Positions 1 to 6,549 are shown, counted from the stretch's first letter. The stretch: 14,962 nucleotides of DNA from an uncultured Chlamydiae bacterium (GCA_945957075.1 CAMFJP010000013.1:1-14962), one strand, 5' to 3'. Made by a program: numbers and translations. The notes: generated by a model not told the origin, from the sequence alone.

Positions 1-1
1 T

Positions 2-907
2 ATTTTTTTGCAGAAACAAGATGTTTTGCAGTCTTTGGCCTCCATGGATAGCTTTACACGCAGCCACGGTGATAATTTAAAGCGATTAAAAAAACTCTCT
101 GTTGCATGTGAAAAAGCACATCCGTTTGTTCAAAGCTCTATTCCTATAGATATTTTAATTCCGGTTATCGAAAAGGATTTGGATGTCCTTGAGCACACGA
201 TTGTTTTTGCACGGCGCCATGTGATGCATCCAATTGGTAATATTTATATTGTTGCTCCAGATCGAGAAGTAATTCGTGCGTGCGCAGAGCGCCTAGGCTG
301 TGTATTTGTAAATGAAGCAGATGTATTGCCGATCCAATTCCAAGATATTGATTACTATCCAGAAGGGCAAGATCGTCGGGGATGGTTGTTTCAACAATTA
401 CTTAAGTTAAGTGCCGATACAATAGGGATTTCTGAGCATGTGCTTATTTTGGATGCAGATACGTTGCTCATTCGCCCTCAATCCTTTGCGTGTAAGGGGC
501 GTACAATTTTTCATTGTGCTGACGAAATGCATATGCCCTATCGAAAGATGTACCAACGGCTAATAGGAGCCGATGTTAAAGGGGTATTCTCTTTTGTTAG
601 TCATCATATGCTTATGGAGCGCTCTAAACTACAACACTTAAAGCACCACATCGAAAGCGTGCATAACGTCCCATGGTTTCAGGCTATTTTGAATCTTATA
701 GATAGACAGGAGGGGTCTGGCTTTTCTGAATACGAAACGTATGCACATTTTGTTTTAGAAAACTATCCAGATGAGTTTTTGCAACTTTATTTTTTTAATA
801 GGGCTTTAAGTAAAAAAACAAAACTTATGCCGTTTCTAAGAGGGGATATCTCACTTAGGGACCATGAGCTTGTGAAATCGGTCTCTTTCCACGACTACTT
901 GGATTAG
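2..907 (+). CDS. Glycosyltransferase-like protein (DUF6492-like), 5' end uncertain
   Basis: The frame is open from the window edge to a TAG at 905-907, so the true start may lie upstream. Internal candidates are TTG at 8 and ATG at 44, and neither has a convincing ribosome binding site. The protein opens its recognisable domain with IDILIPVIEKDLDVLEHTI, then IGNIYIVAP, and carries LILDADTLLIRP, with the Asp-Ala-Asp at about residues 149-151 counted from the TTG. This fits a GT-A fold nucleotide-sugar transferase, in which a DxD coordinates the metal and sugar nucleotide. The overall pattern resembles the DUF6492 family of uncharacterised glycosyltransferases. No signal peptide or membrane segment is seen, so it is probably cytoplasmic or peripheral. 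Donor and acceptor cannot be told. A gap of about 100 bp separates it from the next gene. The fold is a fair inference; the exact family is from memory. Confidence 0.65.
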   Translation: MFLQKQDVLQSLASMDSFTRSHGDNLKRLKKLSVACEKAHPFVQSSIPIDILIPVIEKDLDVLEHTIVFARRHVMHPIGNIYIVAPDREVIRACAERLGCVFVNEADVLPIQFQDIDYYPEGQDRRGWLFQQLLKLSADTIGISEHVLILDADTLLIRPQSFACKGRTIFHCADEMHMPYRKMYQRLIGADVKGVFSFVSHHMLMERSKLQHLKHHIESVHNVPWFQAILNLIDRQEGSGFSEYETYAHFVLENYPDEFLQLYFFNRALSKKTKLMPFLRGDISLRDHELVKSVSFHDYLD

Positions 908-1016
908 GCCTCTTTTAAAAGATACCTATTGATTGCTGTCAAAAAGCATGTCTATTGCAATTATAGTGCTTTGAAAGATAGACTTTCTATTTTATCGCGA
1001 ACCCGTGGGGGATTTT

Positions 1017-1952
1017 GTGCGTGGCTTGTTAATAGCTTTTACATTGGGTGTTGCAACGTTGCAGGCGGGCTATTTGTATAAAGATGGGCAGTGGATGCAT
1101 GCAGACGAAGCTGCAACTGTGTCATTGCAAGAGCACTATAGCTTGGCAATGGAGTCCTATGAGAAAAAAGAGTGGACTTCTGTGTTGCATCACATGCGCG
1201 TTATATTAAAAAATTTCCCATCATCTGCGTTTGCGCAGGAGGCTTATTTTTATTTGGGGGCAGCTTGCTTTCATGAAGGAGAGTACGAAGAGGCTAACGA
1301 ATACTTTTCGACCTACTTACAAAAGCAGCAGGGGCCTAAGCGTTTTGAAGAGGTTATGGAATATAAGTGTGCCATTGCAGATCAGTTTCGCTTGGGCGCT
1401 AAAAAACATATTATGGGAATGGGTAAATTGCCTAAGTGGCAGCCAGCCCAGGAGGATGCGCTTGTTATTTATGATGAGGTGATTGGATCTGTCCCTCATA
1501 GAGATTTGGCGGCACATGCTCTTTTTCACAAAGCTGAGCTTTTATTTACTCTTGAGGAATATGAACTGAGTTTGGAGGGGTATCAAACGTTAATTCGCAG
1601 GTTTCCAAAACACGAAAAGGCTTTGGATAGCTACTTGGGGATAGGGCGTCTTTACCTTAAACGGTGCATTGCACAGTATCCCGATCCTAATTTTTTAGAT
1701 TTGGCTCGCATTAACGCTAGAAAATTTAAACAGGATTTTCCTGGCGAAGAAAGAATTACAGAAGTAGAGGCTCTCCTTTTGGAAATGCAGGAGGTCTATG
1801 CAAAAAGTCTGTATGAAACCGCGCAGTTTTTTGAAAGAACTAAAAAACCGCAGGCCTCATTGCTTTATTATAAAAAAATAGTAGACACCTATCCAGATAC
1901 TAAGATAGCTGCGCTTTCAAAACAAAGGATTGATCAGTTGAATGCGCGCTAG
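1017..1952 (+). CDS. BamD/YfiO-like TPR protein with signal peptide, no lipobox
   Basis: About 311 residues from the GTG at 1017. This start is preferred because a GGGGGA lies 4 nt upstream and because it gives a compact signal peptide (MRGLLIAFTLGVATLQA, then GYLYK). An in-frame GTG at 1005 has no ribosome binding site. The mature protein is a series of helical TPR-like units, for example VILKNFPSSAFAQEAYFYLG, YFSTYLQK, YQTLIRRFPKHEKALDSYLG and YKKIVDTYPDTKIAALSKQR. The spacing of these units and the FPxS/YPDT turns are typical of BamD (YfiO/ComL), the TPR component of the outer-membrane protein assembly machine. Classical BamD is a lipoprotein; here the signal peptide ends LQAG with no Cys, so the protein would be periplasmic and soluble. 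It overlaps the next gene, an LptE-like lipoprotein, by 11 bp, which supports an envelope role. It could also be a CpoB-type TPR protein. Confidence 0.75.
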   Translation: MRGLLIAFTLGVATLQAGYLYKDGQWMHADEAATVSLQEHYSLAMESYEKKEWTSVLHHMRVILKNFPSSAFAQEAYFYLGAACFHEGEYEEANEYFSTYLQKQQGPKRFEEVMEYKCAIADQFRLGAKKHIMGMGKLPKWQPAQEDALVIYDEVIGSVPHRDLAAHALFHKAELLFTLEEYELSLEGYQTLIRRFPKHEKALDSYLGIGRLYLKRCIAQYPDPNFLDLARINARKFKQDFPGEERITEVEALLLEMQEVYAKSLYETAQFFERTKKPQASLLYYKKIVDTYPDTKIAALSKQRIDQLNAR

Positions 1953-2526
1953 TTGGTTTTTGTGTGTTTGTTTGCTTGCTGGGTGTAGTTACAAGCCTTA
2001 TTCCGAAGATCCTGTAGCTCTTTACGTCCCCTATGTCACAGGAGACTCTCGTGGGCAATTTACAGACAGGCTGATTCGTACCCTATCAACAGCTGGCCAT
2101 TTTATGATTACAAGTAAAGATCTGGCAGAGCTTACCCTATATGCTTCTATCATATCGAATGAGCAGCATCCTATAGGCTACATGCGCCATAGACAGGATA
2201 CAACCGGCAGAGTTAAAAATAATTTAATTGCGACAGAGTCTAGGCGCAGTTTGTCTGTTGAAATCACTTTAAAACGTGGCGAGGAGGTTGTATTTGGCCC
2301 AGCCCAGATCAAAGCTTCCACAGAATACGATTACGTCGATAGCGATTCTTTGTATGATTTGACCTTTATTAACGCGCAAGGGCAAAGAGAAAAGGTCATT
2401 AAATTTTCATTGGGTCAGCTAGATTCTATTGAAGGGGCTCAAGATGATGCTCTGACGCCTTTATATGATGCCCTGGCTAAAAAAATTTCTGATGGCCTTA
2501 TCATGGTAAAGCCGGAGGGAGTATGA
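1942..2526 (+). CDS. LptE-like outer-membrane lipoprotein
   Basis: A 194-residue protein with a clear lipoprotein signal: hydrophobic WFLCVCLLAGC, lipobox LLAGC with Cys15, then SYKPYS. The mature part begins with ALYVPYVTGDSRGQFTDRLIRTL and continues with a segment of the type AELTLYASI. This matches the layout of LptE/RlpB-type lipoproteins (a short strand, a helix, then alternating beta strands). In characterised bacteria LptE plugs the LptD barrel and helps deliver lipopolysaccharide to the outer leaflet. Similarity within that family is low, so the assignment rests on topology, length and context. The gene begins 11 bp inside the BamD-like gene and its stop overlaps the start of trmB in an ATGA, so the three are almost certainly co-transcribed and translationally coupled. 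Lipoprotein status is close to certain; the LptE role is an inference. Confidence 0.7.
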   Translation: MRASWFLCVCLLAGCSYKPYSEDPVALYVPYVTGDSRGQFTDRLIRTLSTAGHFMITSKDLAELTLYASIISNEQHPIGYMRHRQDTTGRVKNNLIATESRRSLSVEITLKRGEEVVFGPAQIKASTEYDYVDSDSLYDLTFINAQGQREKVIKFSLGQLDSIEGAQDDALTPLYDALAKKISDGLIMVKPEGV

Positions 2527-3185
2527 AAGAAGCGCTAAAATGGCCTTTTACATGGGAAGAGAGGCGTCCGCATTTGACAGATAGGGTGCTTTTTGTTCCC
2601 GATTACTATTCAAAGCATGAAATGAGCTTTTCTAATTGGGATGATCCTTTGGTGTTTGGTAGAAAGGCTCCCGTGCATGTGGAATATTGTAGTGGCAATG
2701 GAGCCTGGATCGTAAATAAGGCTCTTACATTCCCAGACTGTAACTGGGTTGCTGTCGAGCGCAAATTGGATAGGGTAAATAAAATTTGGGCTAAGATGCA
2801 CGCGCATGGAATCAGAAATTTATTTATTGTTTGTGGCGAGGCGCTAACCTTTACAACCCATTATGTCCCGGTAGAAACGATTCACACTGCCTATATTAAT
2901 TTTCCAGATCCTTGGCCTAAGCTGCGTCACGCTAAGAATCGTTTAATACAAGAGTCTTTTATGACCACGCTTGCCTCTAAAATGCGCCCTTTTGGCGAGC
3001 TAACATTTGTAACAGATGATATTGCCTATCGGGACCTTGTCCTGTCTGTTGTAGCGCAACCATGGACATCCTGTTTTCAAGACCCTAGCTACCGTACAGA
3101 GCTTGAGGGATATGGCGGGTCCTATTTTGATACCCTATGGCGCAGCCTTGGAAAAGAAATTTATTACCTGCAATTTAGGAGATGA
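2523..3185 (+). CDS. trmB: tRNA (guanine-N7-)-methyltransferase
   Basis: A 220-residue cytoplasmic enzyme that uses S-adenosylmethionine to make m7G46 in the variable loop of tRNAs. The family hallmark is NFPDPWPKLRHAKNR at about residues 126-140, close to the PDPWPKKRHxKRR motif of TrmB. TDDIAY near residues 164-169 matches the downstream conserved acidic motif. The SAM-binding motif I is unusual: VEYCSGNGAW replaces the common EIGxGxG, keeping the acidic residue and two glycines (GNG). The start ATG at 2523 overlaps the preceding stop in ATGA and has a strong GGAGGG at 2514-2519. Length matches the family. It is the last gene of the envelope unit and is followed directly by the palindrome cluster, which may terminate transcription. 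Identification is strong. Confidence 0.92.
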   Translation: MKEALKWPFTWEERRPHLTDRVLFVPDYYSKHEMSFSNWDDPLVFGRKAPVHVEYCSGNGAWIVNKALTFPDCNWVAVERKLDRVNKIWAKMHAHGIRNLFIVCGEALTFTTHYVPVETIHTAYINFPDPWPKLRHAKNRLIQESFMTTLASKMRPFGELTFVTDDIAYRDLVLSVVAQPWTSCFQDPSYRTELEGYGGSYFDTLWRSLGKEIYYLQFRR

Positions 3186-3225
3186 ATACATCGCTGGACA
3201 TCTTGCATAATTCGCTTTGCTTAAT

Positions 3226-3389
3226 AACCTGAACTTTGGGTTTTTTAAGCCCGTGGGCCCACGTCAAAGCTCCTATTTTTCAACTAATTAGAGCGGCCCT
3301 GTATTTTATTCAATACAGGGCCGCTCTAATTAGTTGAAAAATAGGGCTTTAACGCGGTCCGCGGGCCTAAAAAACCCAAAGTTCAGGTT
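3226..3389. repeat. Large palindrome, arms about 80 bp
   Basis: The left arm (3226-3305) and right arm (3312-3389) are near-perfect reverse complements separated by only 6 nt (TTATTC). The outer part (AACCTGAACTTTGGGTTTTT and its complement) and the inner 35 or so base pairs (ending GGGCCGCTC / GAGCGGCCC) are essentially perfect. Differences cluster in a GC-rich middle block around 3248-3266 and 3352-3366 and include two one-base indels. As RNA it would form a very stable hairpin and could end trmB transcription from either side. As DNA it could extrude as a cruciform. Confidence 0.9.
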
Positions 3390-3414
3390 AATAACGCTTG
3401 TGATTTTTGAGCAG

Positions 3415-3473
3415 ATTTAAACCCAAATTTCGAGGTAATATGGAGACTATTGCCGAGAAATTTGGGTTTAAAT
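3415..3473. repeat. Palindrome with perfect 17-bp arms
   Basis: ATTTAAACCCAAATTTC at 3415-3431 is the exact reverse complement of GAAATTTGGGTTTAAAT at 3457-3473, with a 25-nt loop. It lies inside a further GCAGATT (3411-3417) / AATCTGC (3547-3553) pair that also encloses the next palindrome, so the region can fold as a stem carrying two hairpins. Confidence 0.9.
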
Positions 3474-3547
3474 AGACCTCTTTCGAAACTTGCTTTGTTT
3501 GAAAAAACACAGTTTTAGCAAATAAATGAAGTTTCGAAAGAGGTCTA
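3473..3547. repeat. Palindrome with perfect 19-bp arms (TAGACCTCTTTCGAAACTT)
   Basis: The left arm 3473-3491 and right arm 3529-3547 are exact reverse complements (19 of 19) around a 37-nt spacer. The outer half of the arm, AGACCTCTT, reappears in the palindrome at 6499-6544, so this appears to be a repeat family dispersed in the genome. Confidence 0.9.
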
Positions 3548-3593
3548 ATCTGCCAAAAAGCGCGGCGTTATCAAGCAAATGGAGTTACGCAAG

Positions 3594-4304
3594 ATGTCTA
3601 CTATTATTACCTTGCCGGCGCGTGCAGAGGACTCTCTTGTATGGGATGTTGATACAAAAGCCTCTCAGCCTATTTTATGGCATTTAGATCTTGGGCTAGA
3701 GAAAAAGGGATTGGATTTTTTCGATCCTCTTGCTTTTCATGCCCATCTTTTTTCTTTAGAGCAATTTGTTTCTAAGTGCTGGAATCCGCAAACAAGTGCT
3801 GGGCTTATTATATATCGTGGGGGTATCGATATCTGGAATCTATGCAGGCAGGAGCATATTGCCGTAGAGGATGTCCTTCTGCCGCTTGCTTGTATGCAGG
3901 CGTTTGCAGAATATATCCATAGGCTGATTGCCTACATTCCAGAGGAGATTGCTGTTTATTGTCTTTTTGATGAGCATCCATCTTGTAATAGAGCGCTGCG
4001 AGCGCATCTCTTGTCGAAAGAGCGCTTTCCGTATGTACGTCTTGCGTTAGATAAGACACACTCTGTGTGTGAGACGGGGGTTTGTATGCCACAAGATGCG
4101 CTGTGCACAGAGGAGTCTCTGGAGCGGTTAGAGTCTGTTTTAAATAGCTGTGGAGATAATGTGCGTATAATTCCAGAGGCCCTGCTTACAGAAGAGTGGG
4201 AGGGGATAGAGCGGCTATTTTGTCTTGACGGCTATGTTAGCGCTGAGGGTAAAAGAAAGCTGCGTGGTTTTGAAGCGTCGGGTGGAAGCGTTATATTTGT
4301 GTAA
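3594..4304 (+). CDS. Protein of unknown function upstream of tRNA-Pro and pgi
   Basis: I do not recognise this family. The start at 3594 gives 236 residues beginning MSTIITLPARAEDSLVWDVD. It is chosen over the in-frame ATG at 3579 because a GGAG (3581-3584) lies 9 nt before it, while nothing resembling a ribosome binding site precedes 3579. The protein has no signal peptide or transmembrane segment and is mildly acidic. It contains an unusual number of Cys (CLFDEHPSC, SVCETGVC, DALC, NSCGD, LFCLDG) and ends in a small mixed segment (GSVIFV). One region, LIIYRGGIDIWNLCRQ, could be a beta-strand/helix core. Its 5' side abuts the palindrome cluster, so its native promoter may have been displaced. 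It may be a chlamydia-specific conserved protein, but I cannot confirm that. Confidence 0.75.
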   Translation: MSTIITLPARAEDSLVWDVDTKASQPILWHLDLGLEKKGLDFFDPLAFHAHLFSLEQFVSKCWNPQTSAGLIIYRGGIDIWNLCRQEHIAVEDVLLPLACMQAFAEYIHRLIAYIPEEIAVYCLFDEHPSCNRALRAHLLSKERFPYVRLALDKTHSVCETGVCMPQDALCTEESLERLESVLNSCGDNVRIIPEALLTEEWEGIERLFCLDGYVSAEGKRKLRGFEASGGSVIFV

Positions 4305-4326
4305 AAATCTAATTGTTATAAAGTAA

Positions 4327-4401
4327 TCGGAGCAGAGGGATTCGAACCCCCGACCCACTGCTCCCAAAGCAGTTGCGCTAGCCAGGCTGCGCTATGCTCC
4401 G
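4327..4401 (-). tRNA. tRNA-Pro (anticodon TGG)
   Basis: On the minus strand the sequence folds as a full cloverleaf. The acceptor stem pairs CGGAGCA with TGCTCCG. The anticodon arm is ACTGC, loop TTTGGGA, GCAGT, which places TGG at positions 34-36. The T arm contains GGTTCGAATCC in the usual consensus. The discriminator is A. The 3' CCA is not encoded and must be added by the CCA-adding enzyme. UGG can read all four proline codons if U34 is modified. It is transcribed away from pgi. Confidence 0.96.
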
Positions 4402-4416
4402 ATCACGAGATGGGAT

Positions 4417-4444
4417 TTTATAAGCAAAAGGCCTTATTATGCAA
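4417..4444 (-). promoter_or_regulatory. Predicted sigma-70-type promoter for tRNA-Pro, overlapping the pgi start codon
   Basis: On the minus strand TTGCAT (4439-4444) and TATAAA (4417-4422) are separated by 16 nt. The -10 ends 16 nt upstream of the tRNA 5' end, so a transcript would start around 4410. The -35 box covers the pgi ATG (4439) on the other strand. The fit is good but unproven. Confidence 0.45.
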
Positions 4445-6028
4445 CCTTTTCATACATTAAAATCGGTAGCAAGACTAAGAGAGCTTGCAGAATCGCCTAT
4501 AGATCTGTCAGAAGAAGGACAACTGTGTCCTAAAAGAATTGAACAGATGCAATCCGCAGCCCTTGGGCTTAAACTTTTGTATGCAACAGAAAGGGTCACA
4601 GAACCTACGATGCATGCTTTGTGTGATCTTGCACAGGAAACAAAAGCTGTGGAAAGTATGCATGCGATGCAAGCTGGTGTGCACATGAACTGTATTGACG
4701 GCTACCCTAGTGAAAATAGACCCGTTTTACACACCGCAATGCGCGATTTTTTCGATCACCCCTCGACCGGAGAGCCTGCTTTAAAAGCGACAGCTTTGGC
4801 TTATCAAGAATTAGAGAAGTTGAAAAATTTTCTGCAAAAAATAGAGCATGAGGGCAGATTTACAACGCTGATTCAAATTGGCATTGGGGGATCTGCTTTA
4901 GGTCCAGAGGCGATATATTTAGGACTTCAGGCCTATCAAAAACCTGGGCGCTCTATACATTTTTGGTCCAATATTGATCCTGATGAGGGCACGCGTATCA
5001 TGCGGTGTGTGGATCTTTCTAAAACATTGATTGTTGTTGTCTCTAAATCCGGTACAACTCTTGAAACTGCAATGAATGAGGCAAGAGCGCGCAAAATTCT
5101 TATCGATCATGAGCTAGATCCTAAAGAGCATCTTGTTGCTGTTACTGGTAAAGCAAGTCCCATGGATGATCCAACGCGTTACCTTGCTTCATTTTATATA
5201 TGGGACTATATCGGTGGGCGCTATTCTGTTACATCGATGGTGGGTGGCGTGGCTCTTGCGTTTATGCTGGGAATGGAAAGGTTTCTTGAGTTTTTAAGAG
5301 GCGCTTCGGCCATGGATAAAATTGCTTTAAAGCAAGATCCTAAAGCCAATCTTCCCTTGCTAGGAGCTCTGCTTGGCGTATGGAACCGTAATTTTCTCGA
5401 TCTTCCAACGTGTGCTATTATCCCCTATACGCAGGCGTTGTCTCGGTTCCCAGCCCATCTTCAACAGCTTGACATGGAATCTAATGGAAAAAGGATCGAT
5501 AAACAGGGAGCTTTTGTCCAGTTTGATACAGGTCCTGTGATTTGGGGGGAAGTCGGGACAAATAGTCAGCATTCCTTTTTTCAGCTGATTCATCAGGGAA
5601 CAGAGGTGATCCCGTTAGAGTTTATTGCCTTTGCAGAAAGTCAGCATAGAGAAGATTTCCTGTTTGAGGGGACCTCTTTGCAGGATAAATTGCTTTCCAA
5701 TGTGTGTGCGCAGTCGATTGCACTAGCTGTTGGTCAAAAAAGCGCAAATCCCAATCAAAGCTTTCCCGGCAACCGCCCAACGCGTCTTTTGCTAGCGCCT
5801 AGGTTAGATCCCTACACGATGGGAATGCTTCTTGCTTATTATGAGCATCTTGTAGCATTTCAAGGCTTTATGTGGAATATTAACTCGTTTGATCAAGAGG
5901 GTGTTCAGCTTGGAAAAAAACTAGCGACGCAGATGATTAGGCAGCACGCATTAAAAAGAGAGGGAAAGTCTGGCGACTTTCCCCTTGGAGCTGCTTATAT
6001 GAAATTTTTAGAGAAAGAGACGGTTTAG
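4439..6028 (+). CDS. pgi: Glucose-6-phosphate isomerase
   Basis: A 529-residue cytoplasmic enzyme interconverting glucose 6-phosphate and fructose 6-phosphate in glycolysis and gluconeogenesis. Family landmarks appear in order: GGSALGP at 150-156, SKSGTT at 202-207 (sugar-phosphate binding), the signature GGRYSVTS at 259-266, ESNGK at 347-351, GEVGTNSQHS with the expected catalytic Glu at 371, HQGT with His385, and the C-terminal signature FDQEGVQLGKK at 484-494 with the conserved Lys. Length is normal for bacterial PGI. The start follows an AAGG about 8 nt upstream. The stop overlaps by 4 bp the stop of the convergent small gene. Its last codons (MKFLEK) are duplicated at 6550, which places the left edge of the downstream tandem duplication inside pgi. 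The gene itself is intact. Confidence 0.97.
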   Translation: MQPFHTLKSVARLRELAESPIDLSEEGQLCPKRIEQMQSAALGLKLLYATERVTEPTMHALCDLAQETKAVESMHAMQAGVHMNCIDGYPSENRPVLHTAMRDFFDHPSTGEPALKATALAYQELEKLKNFLQKIEHEGRFTTLIQIGIGGSALGPEAIYLGLQAYQKPGRSIHFWSNIDPDEGTRIMRCVDLSKTLIVVVSKSGTTLETAMNEARARKILIDHELDPKEHLVAVTGKASPMDDPTRYLASFYIWDYIGGRYSVTSMVGGVALAFMLGMERFLEFLRGASAMDKIALKQDPKANLPLLGALLGVWNRNFLDLPTCAIIPYTQALSRFPAHLQQLDMESNGKRIDKQGAFVQFDTGPVIWGEVGTNSQHSFFQLIHQGTEVIPLEFIAFAESQHREDFLFEGTSLQDKLLSNVCAQSIALAVGQKSANPNQSFPGNRPTRLLLAPRLDPYTMGMLLAYYEHLVAFQGFMWNINSFDQEGVQLGKKLATQMIRQHALKREGKSGDFPLGAAYMKFLEKETV

Positions 6029-6420
6029 TCAGTAGATTTCAGCACATGGTCTAATGCCATCTGGCGTGTTTTGTGTAGGTGGGTTTTTAAATGGTTAGCC
6101 CAGGCAAAACATTGTGTGGAAAAAAGTTGAAAAAGCTCAGGCTCCCTAATTGTTCCTCGTTCCCAGTGGGTTACAAGCAGCCCGTGGACTGTTGGATAGG
6201 ATAGTCTTGATGCGATTGCATGGTACACTTGGGCTACGGCAGCCGCCCTCGCCCATAGATCCTCGCTATGAGGCGCCTGCCAATATAGGTTGTGTATATA
6301 GACGGCCTGGTTGAACCCAGAGTTTTGTCTTTGTGCGTTCAAACGGTTTCTATTGTCGTCTATGAGCTGCTCTTGGCTCCGCAAAGCGTCTTGAGGAGTT
6401 CTATGTTGTATGGAATGCAT
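6025..6420 (-). CDS. Small protein of unknown function, paralog 1
   Basis: A 131-residue soluble protein, unrecognised. It is paralogous to the product at 6559-6972. The region from WARAAAVAQV to HKTRQM is almost identical between the two, including YPTVHGLL, THWERGTIREPELFQLF and STQCFAWANHL. The N-terminal 50 residues are clearly related but diverged (QLIDDNRNRL against QLMDANRKHL). The composition is rich in His, Gln, Arg and Trp and looks helical; there is no signal peptide, membrane segment or known catalytic motif. The start at 6420 has an AAAGG about 7 nt upstream, inside a leader hairpin shared with paralog 2. Its stop overlaps the pgi stop by 4 bp, tail to tail. Conservation of the reading frame in both copies argues that both are or were expressed. 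A nucleoid, toxin-like or effector role is possible but unsupported. Confidence 0.72.
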   Translation of the reverse strand: MHSIQHRTPQDALRSQEQLIDDNRNRLNAQRQNSGFNQAVYIHNLYWQAPHSEDLWARAAAVAQVYHAIASRLSYPTVHGLLVTHWERGTIREPELFQLFSTQCFAWANHLKTHLHKTRQMALDHVLKSTD

Positions 6421-6453
6421 AGCTAGACCTTTAAATTATTGAAAAGTTTAGCT
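6421..6453 (-). promoter_or_regulatory. Leader hairpin before the start codon of paralog 1
   Basis: AGCTAGAC (6421-6428) pairs with GTTTAGCT (6446-6453) with one imperfect pair, directly abutting the ATG on the minus strand. The AAAGG ribosome binding site lies at the edge of the stem. The same structure is perfect in paralog 2. It could modulate translation initiation. Confidence 0.4.
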
Positions 6454-6465
6454 ATTTTAATCTGT

Positions 6466-6498
6466 AATTCCAATTAATTCCAATTTAAAAACAAGAAT
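6466..6498 (-). pseudogene. Remnant of the 3' end of the FKBP isomerase gene
   Basis: Read on the minus strand these 33 bp encode ILVFKLELIGI, matching the end of the intact isomerase (ILVFEVELIGI, near 7051-7083) at 9 of 11 residues. This is a leftover of the tandem duplication and now forms part of the upstream region of paralog 1. Confidence 0.75.
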
Positions 6499-6544
6499 AG
6501 ACCTCTTCCGTAATACCAAACAGAGCGAGTTATGGAAGAGATCT
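6499..6544. repeat. Palindrome at the duplication junction, AGACCTCTT family
   Basis: AGACCTCTTCCGTAA (6499-6513) pairs with TTATGGAAGAGATCT (6530-6544), 13 of 15 positions, around a 16-nt spacer. It occupies exactly the gap between copy 1 and copy 2 of the tandem duplication. Its outer AGACCTCTT equals that of the palindrome at 3473-3547, so both seem to belong to one dispersed element family. Confidence 0.8.
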
Positions 6545-6549
6545 ACTGT

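Larger units (their letters stand above)
3216..3579. mobile_element. Palindrome cluster bracketed by a 13-nt inverted repeat (MITE-like, no ORF)
   Basis: The stretch between trmB and the next gene holds no credible coding sequence and is almost entirely inverted repeats. Its outer ends are TTTGCTTAATAAC (3216-3228) and GTTATCAAGCAAA (3567-3579), which are reverse complements at 12 of 13 positions. Inside are three palindromes listed separately: a large one at 3226-3389 and two smaller ones at 3415-3473 and 3473-3547. A similar sequence (GTTAATAACGCTTG, 3387-3400) recurs where the large palindrome ends. The layout suggests one or more non-autonomous miniature elements, possibly nested. The right end lies next to the ribosome binding site of the following gene. 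No transposase is in the window, and target-site duplications are not obvious. Confidence 0.55.
5998..6500. repeat. Tandem duplication, copy 1 (pgi tail - small gene - isomerase-gene tail remnant)
   Basis: This unit matches 6549-7084. It begins inside the end of pgi (TATGAAATTTTTAGAGA), runs through the small minus-strand gene and its leader, and ends in AACAAGAATAG, the sequence that in copy 2 lies within the end of the FKBP gene. Copy 1 therefore retains the real pgi end but only a decayed fragment of the isomerase end. It is about 30 bp shorter than copy 2 because of a deletion in the AT-rich spacer near 6466. Confidence 0.85.

Noticed and set aside
3216..3579. CRISPR array or attachment site in the repeat cluster
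   Set aside because: The repeats are inverted rather than direct, with no regular spacers; there are no cas genes or integrase in the window.
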